From: Hemileia vastatrix
Lineage: Eukaryota; Basidiomycota; Pucciniomycetes; Pucciniales; Zaghouaniaceae
Assembly: GCA_030280995.1 (NCBI GenBank)
Contig: JASXTE010000007.1
Span: forward strand, 6,059,001 to 6,123,000
Direction: 5' to 3'
DNA length: 64,000 nt
Shown here: positions 22,070 to 33,358 of the stretch, in pieces
Position numbering within the stretch: position 1 is the stretch's first letter
How the letters are laid out: each line of letters opens with the position of its first letter
Made by a program: the position numbers and the translations under genes
Notes under the pieces: model-generated
What the model saw: the letters and a program-made list of their open reading frames with translations, nothing else
Databases searched by the model: none
What the model was told of the DNA's origin: nothing

Positions 22070-22894
22070 TTCTAAATTTTACTGAAATGAGGGAGAAAGA
22101 CAATAAGATGAATTAGTTTGTATTTTTATCTTTATATAAAAGAAAAATGATAAAATAAAATTTTTCAGGATAGAATCAACTAAAATAATAATCAATTTAT
22201 TAATTCAAAACAATTTAAAACCAGGATTATATGATAATCAACTGAAGAATTAAATTTAAATTTTTTATTAACAATTTAATGATAATTATTATCAGGAATT
22301 TAAATCAACTGAAAATTAAATAATTAACAGGACTTAATGTCTACTGAAATATTAAATATGAATTTTGAAAAAAATTTATTTTCAGGACAATTTGTCAACT
22401 GGAACAAATAAAATTTAAATATATCAGGACAAGAGTCAACTGAAAATTATAATGAATAATTTTTTTTTATAAAAAAATATATAATTTATTACTTCTAGGA
22501 CTAAGAACACAATTGCTCTAACTTTGTCAACTAGGAAAATAAAATAAATAAATAAAAAATTCAATTCCAAGTTACTAGACACCTCCCCTTGTGAAATGAG
22601 CAAATTAATGCCACTTACAGAGTGCTGAGTAAAAAGGAAATACGTAGAGAGTGAATAGTGCAAAGTGACCCACAAATAGTAATTTCAATAATTACCACAA
22701 AATATAAGATGTTTAGTCAATATATGAACCTAAGTTTTGGAGTGCGGTTTGATTCCCGTTTGAAGCAAAAAAATTTAGTCACGTGATATATGACATTTGT
22801 TGTTTTTGTCGTTCACTCATCCTTATAGATACCTTGAATGGCAATGGTCCCCACGTTCTCCGGCCTCAAGTAATCAATGCGCCATCAACGATTC
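22070..22894 (-). promoter_or_regulatory. Element B untranslated leader with hairpin units
   Basis: Pyrimidine-rich CAG at 22082-22084 just upstream of the ATG, TTGAC/TAGAC...GTCCTG units near 22220, 22330, 22385 and 22428, and GTAAGT at 22613-22618. Layout matches A, with fewer units. No ORF. Confidence 0.72.
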
Positions 22895-22909
22895 GGAAAG
22901 GCCTCCAAT
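22895..22909 (-). other. Primer-binding block of element B
   Basis: Coding-strand ATTGGAGGCCTTTCC abutting the LTR. TGGAGGCCTTTCC would be a standard tRNA-type site two bases from the LTR. Confidence 0.65.
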
Positions 22910-23714
22910 TTTCATGTGGTCCTTCAAGTCTACAAGAGTTTTTAAGGAGTTCCAAGGATGGCAACAGTGGATTTCAAAGGATTCAAAATGTGTACATATT
23001 TTTCTTATCTTTTAAAGATTTTTTTACTCAAATAATTTAAAGAGGTAAAGGGATAATTTCTATTTTATTTAAAAGTTTAGAATTACGGCTTAATGTAAAT
23101 ACTAAAATAATAATAAATAGTCTTGTATATAGTTATAATAAAATAAGTAAGTAAGGAATGTCTTGAAAAGCACAAAGGTGAAGGCCTTTTATAGGCAAAA
23201 CATGAGGGAAATAAAGACATGGAATTTACACCATCTACTGTAAGAATGTGAGAAAGAAGATGACTAAAAGGAGTATATATATGACATAAGAAAAATATTT
23301 TAATTGGTACGTCAACAAGGGCATCAATTTTATTGGTAATAAAGTATGAGTTCCCTTGGACTGTCACAATTAATTACAACACATTTAAATTAATTATATT
23401 GATTTGACGGAATTCCAGATCTCTCAATGAAGTAATATAATAATTGTAAGATTTTTTTATTATAATTTTATTATTAATTTTTATTCCCAATAAACTGTAC
23501 TATTGAGCGCGGTGTTAGGGAGTAAAAAAAGTATGGGACGCTTACTTAAATTAATTATTTACACTACTTAATATAATTAGCTTAGTTGGTTGTCAGTAAT
23601 ATATAAGTAAATGTTAAATAATTAAATATTAATAAGTATTTTAAAAAAGGTCTGGCTTCACCTTAGTAAAATAATTAATTATTTTACCAGGTAAGTCTAG
23701 TAGCCCGCCTGACA
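22910..23714 (-). repeat. Element B 5' LTR
   Basis: 805 bp, TTTCATGTGG (degraded inner tip) to CCGCCTGACA. Minus-strand TATAAAAGG at 23184-23192. Confidence 0.92.
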
Positions 23715-24110
23715 GAGAAGGTCTTCTTGCCTATAAAAGAGCCTTGAAAACCTCTCTAGTAATGATCACTTATTATACTCATACTTTATTATATTTTTAA
23801 ATATCATACAAAGTATTACTATTATTATTAGTCTTACAGTTCTAATATAAATCTTATATAATTTCAAGGTTGCCATTAGTCTATTAATAACAATAATTGA
23901 TTTCCGTGCATTGATAAATATCTTACAAAAATATTATATATCATTTTAGTCTACTGTAGTGTCATTAATCATAAAATATCATTGTATTAATCTCTATAAA
24001 ACCAATTAACATCAGTTTCTCCAATATTATTTACAAATTAGTCTTTATTCTCCTATTCTACCTCTTCTTTTATCCTTCTTTTCCTACTGCTTCTAGATGA
24101 CCTGTCAATA
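23715..24110 (+). repeat. LTR 3, right part
   Basis: Resumes LTR 3 after B, beginning with the duplicated GAGAA, then the TATAAAAG promoter region near 23732 and the end CTAGATGACCTGTCAATA. No coding region is attached on its right side. Confidence 0.8.
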
Positions 24111-24128
24111 TTTTTTTATTAGACTTTT

Positions 24129-25418
24129 TATCAGCCGGTCGTCTAGAAGAAGGAAAAGAAGAGAGGAAGAATAAAGAAGAGGAGGAGGAACTATAGGGAG
24201 GAGATAATAAAAGTAAAGAAATAAAAATAATAAACAATATAATTATTCTGAGAGGGAGAAGGCAACAAAATTCCTTTGGACTTGGTACAGTAGTGACAGG
24301 TATTAAATTATAATATATTTATATAAGTAAGTATTATTTTCAATGCGCGGCAAACACCAATATTATTATTAGACCTATTGAAACCTTTCCAAGAAATTTA
24401 CTTATTTTAACTTACTTTTATAGTACTAATAAAAATAAAATCAATGTATAACTTTTAAAAATTGTAAGTAAGTAGAGAGTATAATAAGTGATGCCGTTAA
24501 AGAGGATTACCCAAGGCCCTTTTATAGACCAAGGGACCCCTGAAGCGCCACAAATCAGTAAATACAAAATAGAAATAAGCTAAAACAAAAAGATAACAGA
24601 GTATAAATGAAAAATGACTATTAAGAGAAAAATATGAAACAATTGACTAAAACCCGTGAGTAATTAACCATTTTCCCACCATAACTTCTCAACACACTTA
24701 ATTAAAATAATTATTAACCAAGTAAGTCTGAAACATAAGAACAATGAGTAAAATAATCAAAAACAGACATTATAGTGACATGAAAAGGTTTTAAGTAAAA
24801 CAAATAAAATTATTTTCATGCCAAAAATTCATATAATAAATTCAATCCAGTTTAAAGAAATTTTAATAAGTTGTTTTAATTATTTAATTAATTCAATCAT
24901 TCGTTTAAATGAAACATATAATTAATTTAGTGATATTTGTAATTTAAAGAGGGGATTTTAATACTATGTTATTAAATAAGTATTATAATTTATTTAATAA
25001 TATTTTTCTGACACGATTAAGGGTCAAAAGAAGCGCCCAATATTATTGTTTAATAATATATGAAGTTTTATTTAATATATAAAATTAATTAATTAACTTA
25101 ATTACATTATAAGTCAACTTTACATATATAATTATAATATATGTTTCGTAATTAATTAATTTTTAATTTATAATTATTAAATACATAAAAATGCGCCAAT
25201 ATTTGTAGAATATAAAATATATTATGCTTAATTTAAATGTATAAAAACTTATATAACAATAAAATTAATATAACACTTATTTTTAATAAAATACTTATAT
25301 ATTTTTATTATGCAATAAAATATTAATTTATATACATAAAATACAATTCTTACGCCCTCTTTCAGGTCCAATAAATTAACATATAACTTACTGGGCTCCT
25401 AGTATAGCCTGGCTGACA
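24129..25418 (-). repeat. Solo LTR 4 with target-site duplication
   Basis: TATCAGCCGG...GGCTGACA, 1290 bp, flanked by a perfect CTTTT duplication (24124-24128, 25419-25423), so it inserted into TAGACTTTTT sequence. Minus-strand U3 block near 25013-25030, TATAAAAGGG near 24517 and a GTTTGCCGCGCA box near 24342-24353. Confidence 0.88.
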
Positions 25419-28278
25419 CTTTTTTTTTTTAATATTTTTTTTTGTTAGACTTTTTTTTATTAGACTTTTATTATTTTTAATTTTTTTTAGACTTTTTTAA
25501 TTTTTTTCATAGACTTTTTTTTTTATAGACTTTTTTTTAAAACTTAATTATTATTATTATTATTATTTTTCTAGACTTTTTTTGTTTTTTTGTATTTTGT
25601 TTTTTGTTTTTTCGTAGACTTATTTATTTTTTATTTTTTTTAATTTTTTTAATTTTTTTTTGTAGACTTTTTATTTTATTTTTCATTTTTTTTAAAAACT
25701 TTTTTATTTATTTATTTTTTTTTAAAACTTTTTATTTTTATTTTTTGTTGCTTATTGCTTTTAATTAGACTTTTTTAATCTTTATTTATTATTATTATTT
25801 TTTATTTTTTATTTATTTTTTTTGATTAGATTTTTTTTTAATAATTATATTTTTTTTTTAAACTTTACTTTTTTTTAATAATTTTTTTTATACTTTTTTT
25901 AAATAATTTTTTATAATTAGCATTTTTTTTTTAAAAAAACTTTTTTTTTTTTAATTTTTTTTTTTTGGACTTTTTTTTTTAATATAAATTTTTTTTAGAC
26001 TTTTTTTTAAAAAAATATTTTTTTATGATTAGAATTTTTTTTTTTTTATTTTTTGACTTTTTTTTTTTTAATTTTTTTTTTTTTAGACTTTTTTTTTTTT
26101 TTATTGTTTTTTTTTTTAATTAGACTTTTTTTTTGTTTAGACTTTTTTTTGATATTTATATTAGACTTTTTTTTATGATTTTTTTAAAAATATTTTTCTT
26201 ATTTTATTTTTTTTAAACTTTATTTTTTTTTTAGAATTTTTTTTAATATTTTTTTTTTAAAATTTTTTTTAAAATTTTTTTTTTAAACTTTTTTTAATAT
26301 ATTCTTTTTTAAATATTATTTTTTTAAATTTCTTTTTTTTAATTAGACTTTTTTTTTTTGACTTTTTTTTTTTAGACTTTATTTTAAATTTTTTTTTTAT
26401 TTAACATTTTTTTTTTCTTTTTAATTTCTTTTTTTTAGACTTTTTTTTTAATATATTTTTTTTAGACTTTTTTTTAATTTTTTATTAGACTTTTTATTTT
26501 AATATTTTTTTTTTTAGAGTTTTTTCTTTTTCTTTTTTTTTTAATTAGACTTTTTTTATATATTTATTTAAGACATTTTTTTAAATATTTTTTTAGAGTT
26601 TTTATTTTATTTTTTTAGACTTTTTTTAGACCTTTTTTTTTCATAGAATTTTATTTTAACTTTTTTTTTTGTTATACTTTTTTTGTTATACTTTTTTTTT
26701 TAGACTTTTTTTTTAATATTCTTTTTGTTAGACTTTTTTTAAAAAAAATCTTTTTTTGGTTATACTTTTTTTTTATAGTTTTTTTTAAGACTTTTTTTTA
26801 ATATTTTTTTTTGTTAGACTTTTCTTTTTTTTTATATTTTTTAGAATTTTTTATATTTTTTTTTAAACTTTTTTTTAAATGTTTTTTTTTAGACTTTTTT
26901 TTTTTATTGTTTGTTTTTTTAATTAGACTTTTTTTTTAGGCTTTTTTTTTAATTAGAATTATTTTTTTTAGACTTTTTTATTATTATAATTTTATTTTTG
27001 GACTTTTTCATTTTTTTAGACTTTTTTTTGACATTTTTAATTTATTTATTTATTTTTTTAATTAGACTTTTTTTTTTTAATCAGAAAATTTTTTTTTAGA
27101 CTTTTTTATTTTTTTATTTTTTTATTTTTAGACTTTTTTTTGTCTTTTTTTTTTCTTTTGTTTAGACATTTTTTTTAAAACCTTTTTTTTCATAGACTTT
27201 TTTTTTTAATTTGACTTTTTTAGACTTTTTTTTTTTGTTTTTCTAGGCCTTTTTTTTAGACATTTTTCTTTTTGAGTTTTTTAAGACTTTTTTTTTTATT
27301 AAATTTTATTTTTCATAGACAATTTTTTTAATTTTATTTTTATTTTTAGTCTTATTTTTTTTAGACTTTTTTTATTTTTTATAGACTTTTTTTGGAGACT
27401 TTTTTTTAGACATTTTATTTCATTTTTTTTGAATTTTTATTTTTATTTTTAAAGGGACTGTTTTTTTTCATAGATTTTATCATTATTATTTTTTTTTTGT
27501 TATTTTGAATTTTTTTTTGAATTTTTTTTTTAGACATTTTTTTTTTTTGGACTTTTATATATATTGTTTTAGACTTTTTTTAATTTTTTTAAGACTTTTT
27601 TTTAAAATTTTTTTTTAGACTTTTTTTTTTATTGTTTGTTTTTTTAAATTAGACTTTTTTTTTGCCTTTTTTTTTTTCTTTTTTTGGTTTTTTTAGGCCT
27701 TTTTTAAGACTTTTTTTTTTAGACATTTTTTTTATTAATTTTTATTTTTCATAGACATTTTTTTTATTTTTAATTAAGACTTTTTTTTTTAGACTTTTTT
27801 TATTTTATATAGACTTTTTTTTAGACTTTTTTTTAGACTTTTTATATTATTTTTTTTGGATTTTTTTTATTTTTTTTTACACTTTTTTTTTAAGGGACAT
27901 TTTTTTTCATTGACTTTTATTATTATTATTTTATTTTTGTTATTTTTAATTTTAATTTTAATTTTTTTTTAGACTTTTTAAAAAAATTGTCAGACTTTTA
28001 AAAATTTTTTTTTAGACAATTTTTTTTTTTGGACATTTTTTTTTTTTTTTTTGGAAATTTTCATTTCTTTTTTTAGACTTTTTTCTTTCCTTTTTTTTAG
28101 ACTTTTTTTTTATTTCTTTTTTTAGACTTTTTTTTAATTATTAGACTTTTTTTAAAATTAGACTTTTATGTTTTTAATTAGACTTTTTCTTATAGTTTAT
28201 TTTTTTAATTAGAATTTTTTTAGACGTTTTTTTTATTTTAATCTTTTTTGAGAATATTTTTTTATTTTATTTATTTTT
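25419..28278 (+). repeat. Large T-rich TAGAC tract (2.9 kb)
   Basis: Nearly pure T with A, broken by AGAC, TAGAC or ATTAGAC every 10-40 bases; the unit is degenerate and its spacing irregular. C and G are almost confined to GAC. No coding potential on either strand. Bordered on both sides by LTR tips. Confidence 0.9.
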
Positions 28279-29434
28279 TGTCAGCCAGGCTGTCCCAGGA
28301 GCCAAGTAATAAACATACAATTTTATTGAGTTAATAAATGACATAATCATTGCAGCTTATGTATATAAATTAAATTTATATTACATAATAAGTTATATTA
28401 AAATATTATTTTATAATTAAAACAAATTTTATACTAATTTTATTATCATATAAATTAAGTATACATTAAAATAATTATTATATTCCATATAAAGAGGTGT
28501 CATATGTATTTAATGAATAATTAATTAATTACATGTTGATAATATAATTATATCTTATTAAATTATCTTATATTGTAATTACATTAATTTTTAAATTTAA
28601 ATATATAATTGAACCCTTTTCATATTCAAAATTATCCATAATTATTGACGTTGTTTTTGACCCTTATTTGTGATGAATATTAAATGCATTATAATAATAA
28701 TTATAATAAATTTAAATTCTAAATTTGGTTCAGTAGAAAAATTAATTACTTGTTTCAACTAGTTATTACATAGTCAAAACAATTTATTAATTTTCTACAG
28801 ACTAACACTAAAATTGATTACAATATTTTTTTGCGTCAAAATATTCCATTTTCTTCACTTAAAAAATCTATAAAAAATATTGTTATACTCAATTTGATTA
28901 CTTTTTAACATGGTTCTCATGTCTCAGAGTTGTTTAATTACCCACTATATTACTTAAATGATTTGGGAAATGGTGGTGTGAAAATTGGTTTCTTAATTGG
29001 GATTTTAATTACTTGTTTCATCTTTTTCTCTCCATTGTTATGTTTCAATTATTTTCTTTTATCTTTTTGTTTCATCCTATTATTACTTTGTATATACTCA
29101 GTGGTAGCGCCTCATTGGTCCCTTTGCCTATAAAAGGCCTTGTGTTATTTCATTTATGATCATCACTTACTACTCAAACATATTTTTAATTATACTACAA
29201 AATACATTTTATTTACTACTATTTAAATTGTGCTTCTGCCTATTTAAGTAATACAATAAAATATTAAAGGTTGTAATAAGAATACTTTAGTATTAACAGT
29301 TGATAATTAAGCAGAGAGAATAAAACAGTACTTACTTTATTGACCACATTAAACCCCGTTCAGTTTCTGTCAAAAGTCTTTTTATTTTTATTATTAAAGT
29401 CCTTTTTTACCTTCTTCTAGACGACCGGCCGACA
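28279..29434 (+). repeat. LTR 5 (solo, abutting the element C 5' LTR)
   Basis: TGTCAGCCAGGC...CTAGACGACCGGCCGACA, 1156 bp. Contains TTGACCCTTA near 28652 and a CCTATAAAAGGCC promoter near 29128. The right flank is the interior of another LTR, the left flank is T tract, and there is no matching duplication. Confidence 0.82.
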
Positions 29435-30590
29435 TAATAAGTATTATATTAATTTCATTATTATATAAATTGATTATACATTTAAGTTAAGCATGATATA
29501 TTTTATATTCTATAAATTATGGCGCATTTTTATGTATTTAATAAATATTAATTAATAATTAATTAATTATAAACATATATTATATTTATAAGTGTAAAAT
29601 TAACTTATAATGTAATTAAATTAATTAATTAAAGTTATATATTAAATAAAGTCATACATATCTTATTAAACAATAATATTGGGCGCTTTTTTGACCCTTA
29701 ATTATGTCAGTAAAATTATTAAATAAATTAAAACACTTCTTAAATAAGATGGTATTAAAATTCTCACTTTAAATTAGAAATATCATTAAATTAATTATTT
29801 GTTTCATTTAAACTAGTCATTGAATTAATTACATAGTTAAAACAATTAATTTGAATTTGCTTTATACTGGATTAAATTGATTACATGGATTTTTGTGTGA
29901 AAATAATTCTATTTGTTTTAATTAAACCCTTTCCATCTCACTGCAATATCTCTTTTGGGTTGTTTTACTCACTGTTCTTATATTTAAGGCTTACTTAGTT
30001 ACTGATTATTTTAATTAATTGTTTTGGGAACTTATGGTGGGAAAATTGGTTACTTACTCACGGGTTTAGTTTGTTGTTTCATGTTTTTCTCTCAATATCT
30101 ATGTTTTAGTTATATTCTTTTATATTCTTGTTTTACTTTATTACTATTTTGTACTTACTCATTCGTGGCGCTTCAGAGTATCCTTTGCCTATTAAAAGGC
30201 TTTGGATAATACCCTGTAGCCGCACCACTTAATATACACTCAACTTAACTACAATTTTTAATATTACACATTTATTTTATTTTTTATTAGCATTATAAAT
30301 ATAAATTTAAAAGTAAATAAATTATTTAAGGTTGCAATAAGTCTATTAATACTAGCAAGTGTTTGCCGCGCATTCGAAAATAATTCTTATTTAAACAAAT
30401 ATATTATAATTTAATAAACCTCACTATTGTATCACGTCCAAAGGAATACTCATCACCTTTTCTTTTAGAATAATTATTTCATTTTAATCATTTTATTTCT
30501 TTATCTTTTATAACCCTTTTTCCTCTATTTCCTCCTCCTCTTCTCTGTTCTTTCTCTCTTCTTCTCCTTCCTCTAGATGACTGGCTTTTA
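29435..30590 (+). repeat. Element C 5' LTR, truncated
   Basis: Begins ATAAGTATTATATTAATTTC, matching the 3' LTR from about 46920, so about 140 bases are missing. U3 block at about 29690, TATTAAAAGG promoter near 30190, GTTTGCCGCGCA box near 30370. Inner tip CTAGATGACTGGCTTTTA is degraded. Confidence 0.85.
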
Positions 30591-30605
30591 ATTGGAGGCC
30601 TTTCC
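30591..30605 (+). other. Primer-binding block of element C
   Basis: ATTGGAGGCCTTTCC, identical to that of B although the elements belong to different families. Confidence 0.68.
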
Positions 30606-31293
30606 AAATGACAACAAGGATACACCACCTTGTAATGAACAACATTGCGTATGGACCACCCAAGCCAAAAAGAAATTTTTTTTCCAGGACCGTGTTTTGA
30701 ACCTGGGTTCAACCTTTTAGGTTTAAATTAAATTAAATAATATATAATTTTGAAGTGATTTCTTGATCACTATAGTAAGTTAACCTTTTCACCTCTCACT
30801 TATATTATTAAATTTTTATTGCAATAACAGTGATTGTGGCTAAATTGCTGATTCACTGAGTGTAAGTGTTCAATTTTTTTTAAATTTTTTTATTCCTAGT
30901 TGACCATAATAGAGTTATACTCTTATTCCTAGAAGATCATTAAAATTTTTAATAAATTATTAAATTAATTATATAAAATTTTTTTTTGATTTATTGGTTG
31001 ACCATAATAGTACTCAGTGCTTAGTCCCAATATTGCCAATATGTTTTTTTTTGGTATTAATTATTTTTGGTTGACTTATAAAACCTTTTTAGGTTGGTCC
31101 CATTATAATTATTGGTATTTCTTAATAAACAATTTTAATTACATATATTTGTATTACATTTTTTTTTAATTAATTGAATTTTGAATAAAAATTTAATTTT
31201 TTTTGTAATGTTAAAAAATTAATTAATTATATTTTACTTTGAAACAAAAATTTGAATCATTAAAATAATTTTTATTCTTTTTTTACAGTTTTA
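30606..31293 (+). promoter_or_regulatory. Element C untranslated leader
   Basis: Contains GTAAGT at 30862-30867, a TTGACC...TTATTCC unit near 30899-30931 with an AGAGT-TAT-ACTCT hairpin inside, a second unit near 31003-31035 with AGTAC-TCA-GTGCT, and a T-tract plus ACAG acceptor-like site at 31286-31288 just before the ATG. The open frame on the other strand at 30488-30712 is not gene-like. Confidence 0.68.
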
Positions 31294-31432
31294 ATGTCCA
31301 GTAGTTTGGCTAACAGCATAGATAACTTGCATGTGGATGAAATTGAAGTGGATGTTGACACTGAATCTGTAGGTTCTTCTAAATTAACTTACAAAAATTA
31401 TTCAGCTGACAAAAAACCTTCAGGACATGGAA

Positions 31433-31938
31433 ATGGCAGGAGAAGTGACAAACCTCCCTCACCAAACACCTCTGAAGAAGAAAAACCTCTGATAAATCAG
31501 GAAAATCCACTAAAGGGTATAAAAATAAAAAAGATACCTCTGACTCAACAAGTAAACAACCTTTCCAGTCACATAAAAGAACTGAAGGCAGAAAGTATGA
31601 AATACAAGGCAAGAGTAGACACACTCTCGCAACAGATGCAGGAGTTATTAAATCCCAAACAGGCTCAACCTCCTCTTTTCCCAGCCTCTCAGCCTCATCC
31701 TCAACCTCAGCCCCTTCAGGCTCCCAGCTCCTTCACTCAAAACCAAAACACTCTGCAGGTGGAGCAGTGGAAATAAGACTACCTGATGAGCCATTACTAA
31801 CAGAATGTTCAGCAGCCAACAGCTCAACAACCTGGCCCATCCAAAACACAAACCTACCATCCATCTCCTCAGCCCCATCCTTATCCGGAAGGCAGAAGAA
31901 AGAAGGCACAGGGGAAGTTTCCTCCCTTGCCATGGTAA
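31433..31938 (+). CDS. Overlapping frame (beta) in gag of element C, broken
   Basis: ATG at 31433 (MAGEVTNL) sits where D and F start this frame. After an indel it continues as INQENPLKGIKIKKIPLTQQ, NLSSHIKELKAESMKYKARVDTL, a Pro/Gln-rich stretch and QVEQWK, hits a TAA at 31774 where D and F encode Trp, and ends PPLPW-TAA at 31938, directly over the intron-like donor. Confidence 0.5.
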
Positions 31939-31992
31939 GCAATTTGTTTGATAAACATGTTGGTATGTATAATTACAAATCTTCTTCCACAG
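31935..31992 (+). other. 58-bp intron-like segment in gag of element C
   Basis: CCATG|GTAAGC...CTTCTTCCACAG|GTAATA. Same length and place as in A and B. Both edges carry G|GTAA. Confidence 0.57.
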
Positions 31993-32903
31993 GTAATATT
32001 GTGGATCCTGGTGAAAGAACAGTTAAACCCTTAACTAGACAACTTCCTTTAATGAGTAGCCCCAATGATGTAATTAGAAAATTATCATTTGATGAACCTT
32101 TACATTTGACTTCTACTTCTTTAATTAATCCTTCTCTTGCAATTAAGAATGATTCTGTTTCCCCTGAAGTCTATACCTTCATTGAGAAAACTTCTGAAGA
32201 AATATTGAAAGATACACTTCATTTTAATGTTGTGAAAGATAAACATTTGAGGGATGTGTTAATCCATGAGAGTGATAGATTATATAATTTGCACTTGCAT
32301 TGTAAAGTGAGTTCTTCTGTACAAGATACAGCTTATTTTAAAATCAAAGAAACCTTGAATATTGTTCTTAGCCAACAAAAACAAATAAGGAGTGACCATA
32401 GAGCTATCTCAGATAAGAATATCAATCTTCATAAAACCTTGAGTGAATTAAAACCCCTTTTTGAGGAAAATTATTCATTGAAAGGTGAAATTAAATCTCT
32501 ACACAATGAGTTGAAAAAGCTAAAAAATGATTTCCATGCACTAAGTACCAAACACACAGTTTTTGAGGACAGAAATGTTTTATCCCTTGCAAAAATGAAT
32601 GACCAGATGTCTGAAATTCCAAGGATAAGAAACTATGTGTCTGAACTGCAGGAAAACTTTTCAGCCTTAACCATCAATCATTATGGTTTAGATGAGAGTG
32701 CTGACCATAAGCTGCATAAGAATAAAGGAAAGGAACCTGAACAGAGCAGCTCTTTTCTTCCCCATATTCCAGCAATTAAACAAATTGAAAATGAGTCTGT
32801 AAAATCTTTTGCTTTTAGCAAAAAATCTTTTAATGGTCATGAACCAGCTGTTTCTGTAGATAATTAAATCTCTGAACACCTGGCTAGAATTCAGAAATTA
32901 TTA

Positions 32904-33353
32904 ATGTTAAATAATTCAAACCAAAAGATGGACCATCCAAGTAGCCGTAAAAATTGGCCCAAACTGGATCAATATCCCACTTTTGATGGTGACTCTTCAT
33001 CTGACTGGCAACACTTTGTTCAGAGAATTGATAATCTGAAAAACTCTTATAAATTGCCAGATGAGGAAAATGTCTCTAAATTAATTTCTTTACTTTCCAA
33101 TGTTGCTTTAATGTGGTATGAATCTGTCTTACTGGACAATCAACATTATACTTGGAAAGAATGGAAAACCTTGATTGAAAATCAATTTGGTGGTTCCAAA
33201 TTTAGGCTTGCCCAGCAGAGATTATATGAGAATGCTAAATATGCATCCTCCTCTTCTGAAAAACCTACTGTTTTTCTTATGAAAATTACAAAAATTCTTA
33301 GAGCCACGGATCCTAAAATGGAGTATGATATTTGGAGAGATAAAATTCTCTGA
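32904..33353 (+). pseudogene. gag: Element C Gag capsid-like domain
   Basis: NWPKLDQYPTFDGDSSSDWQ to ATDPKMEYDIWRDKIL. Ends at a deletion of about 17 bases (removing the YKLPxS codons of other copies) that shifts the frame. Confidence 0.85.
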
Positions 33354-33358
33354 GAGAT

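Larger units (their letters stand above)
15206..23714 (-). mobile_element. Element B: complete but decayed Ty3/gypsy chromovirus, same family as A
   Basis: LTRs 15206-16010 and 22910-23714 (805 bp each), with a perfect 5-bp duplication GAGAA at 15201-15205 and 23715-23719. It lies in LTR 3 on the opposite strand. Gag and Pol align to A throughout. Frame breaks: indels near 21680, 19180, 18205, 17130 and 16545, and stops at 21024, 20394, 20004 and 18649. Some positions where A is mutated are intact here and vice versa, so A and B decayed independently. Confidence 0.94.
31294..32867 (+). pseudogene. gag: Element C Gag N-terminal and coiled-coil region
   Basis: ATG at 31294 opens MSSSLANSIDNLHVDEIEVD, aligned to D and F. 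An indel near 31470 moves the reading from the Gag frame into the beta frame until 31776. The Gag frame resumes from about 31767 (TWPIQNTNL, ERTVKPLTRQLPL) through a long coiled-coil region (DKHLRDVLIHESDRLYNLHL, LNIVLSQQKQIRSDHRAI) to TAA at 32865, where F has GAA. Same architecture as A with little sequence identity in the N-terminus. Confidence 0.82.

Noticed and set aside
25419..28278. T tract as poly(A) tails of LINE or SINE elements
   Set aside because: No LINE or SINE body is attached, and the regular AGAC spacer persists over kilobases and recurs between unrelated LTRs.
30488..30712. 74-codon minus-strand frame in the element C LTR/leader
   Set aside because: Spans the LTR end and primer block, is basic and low-complexity, and is not conserved in other leaders.
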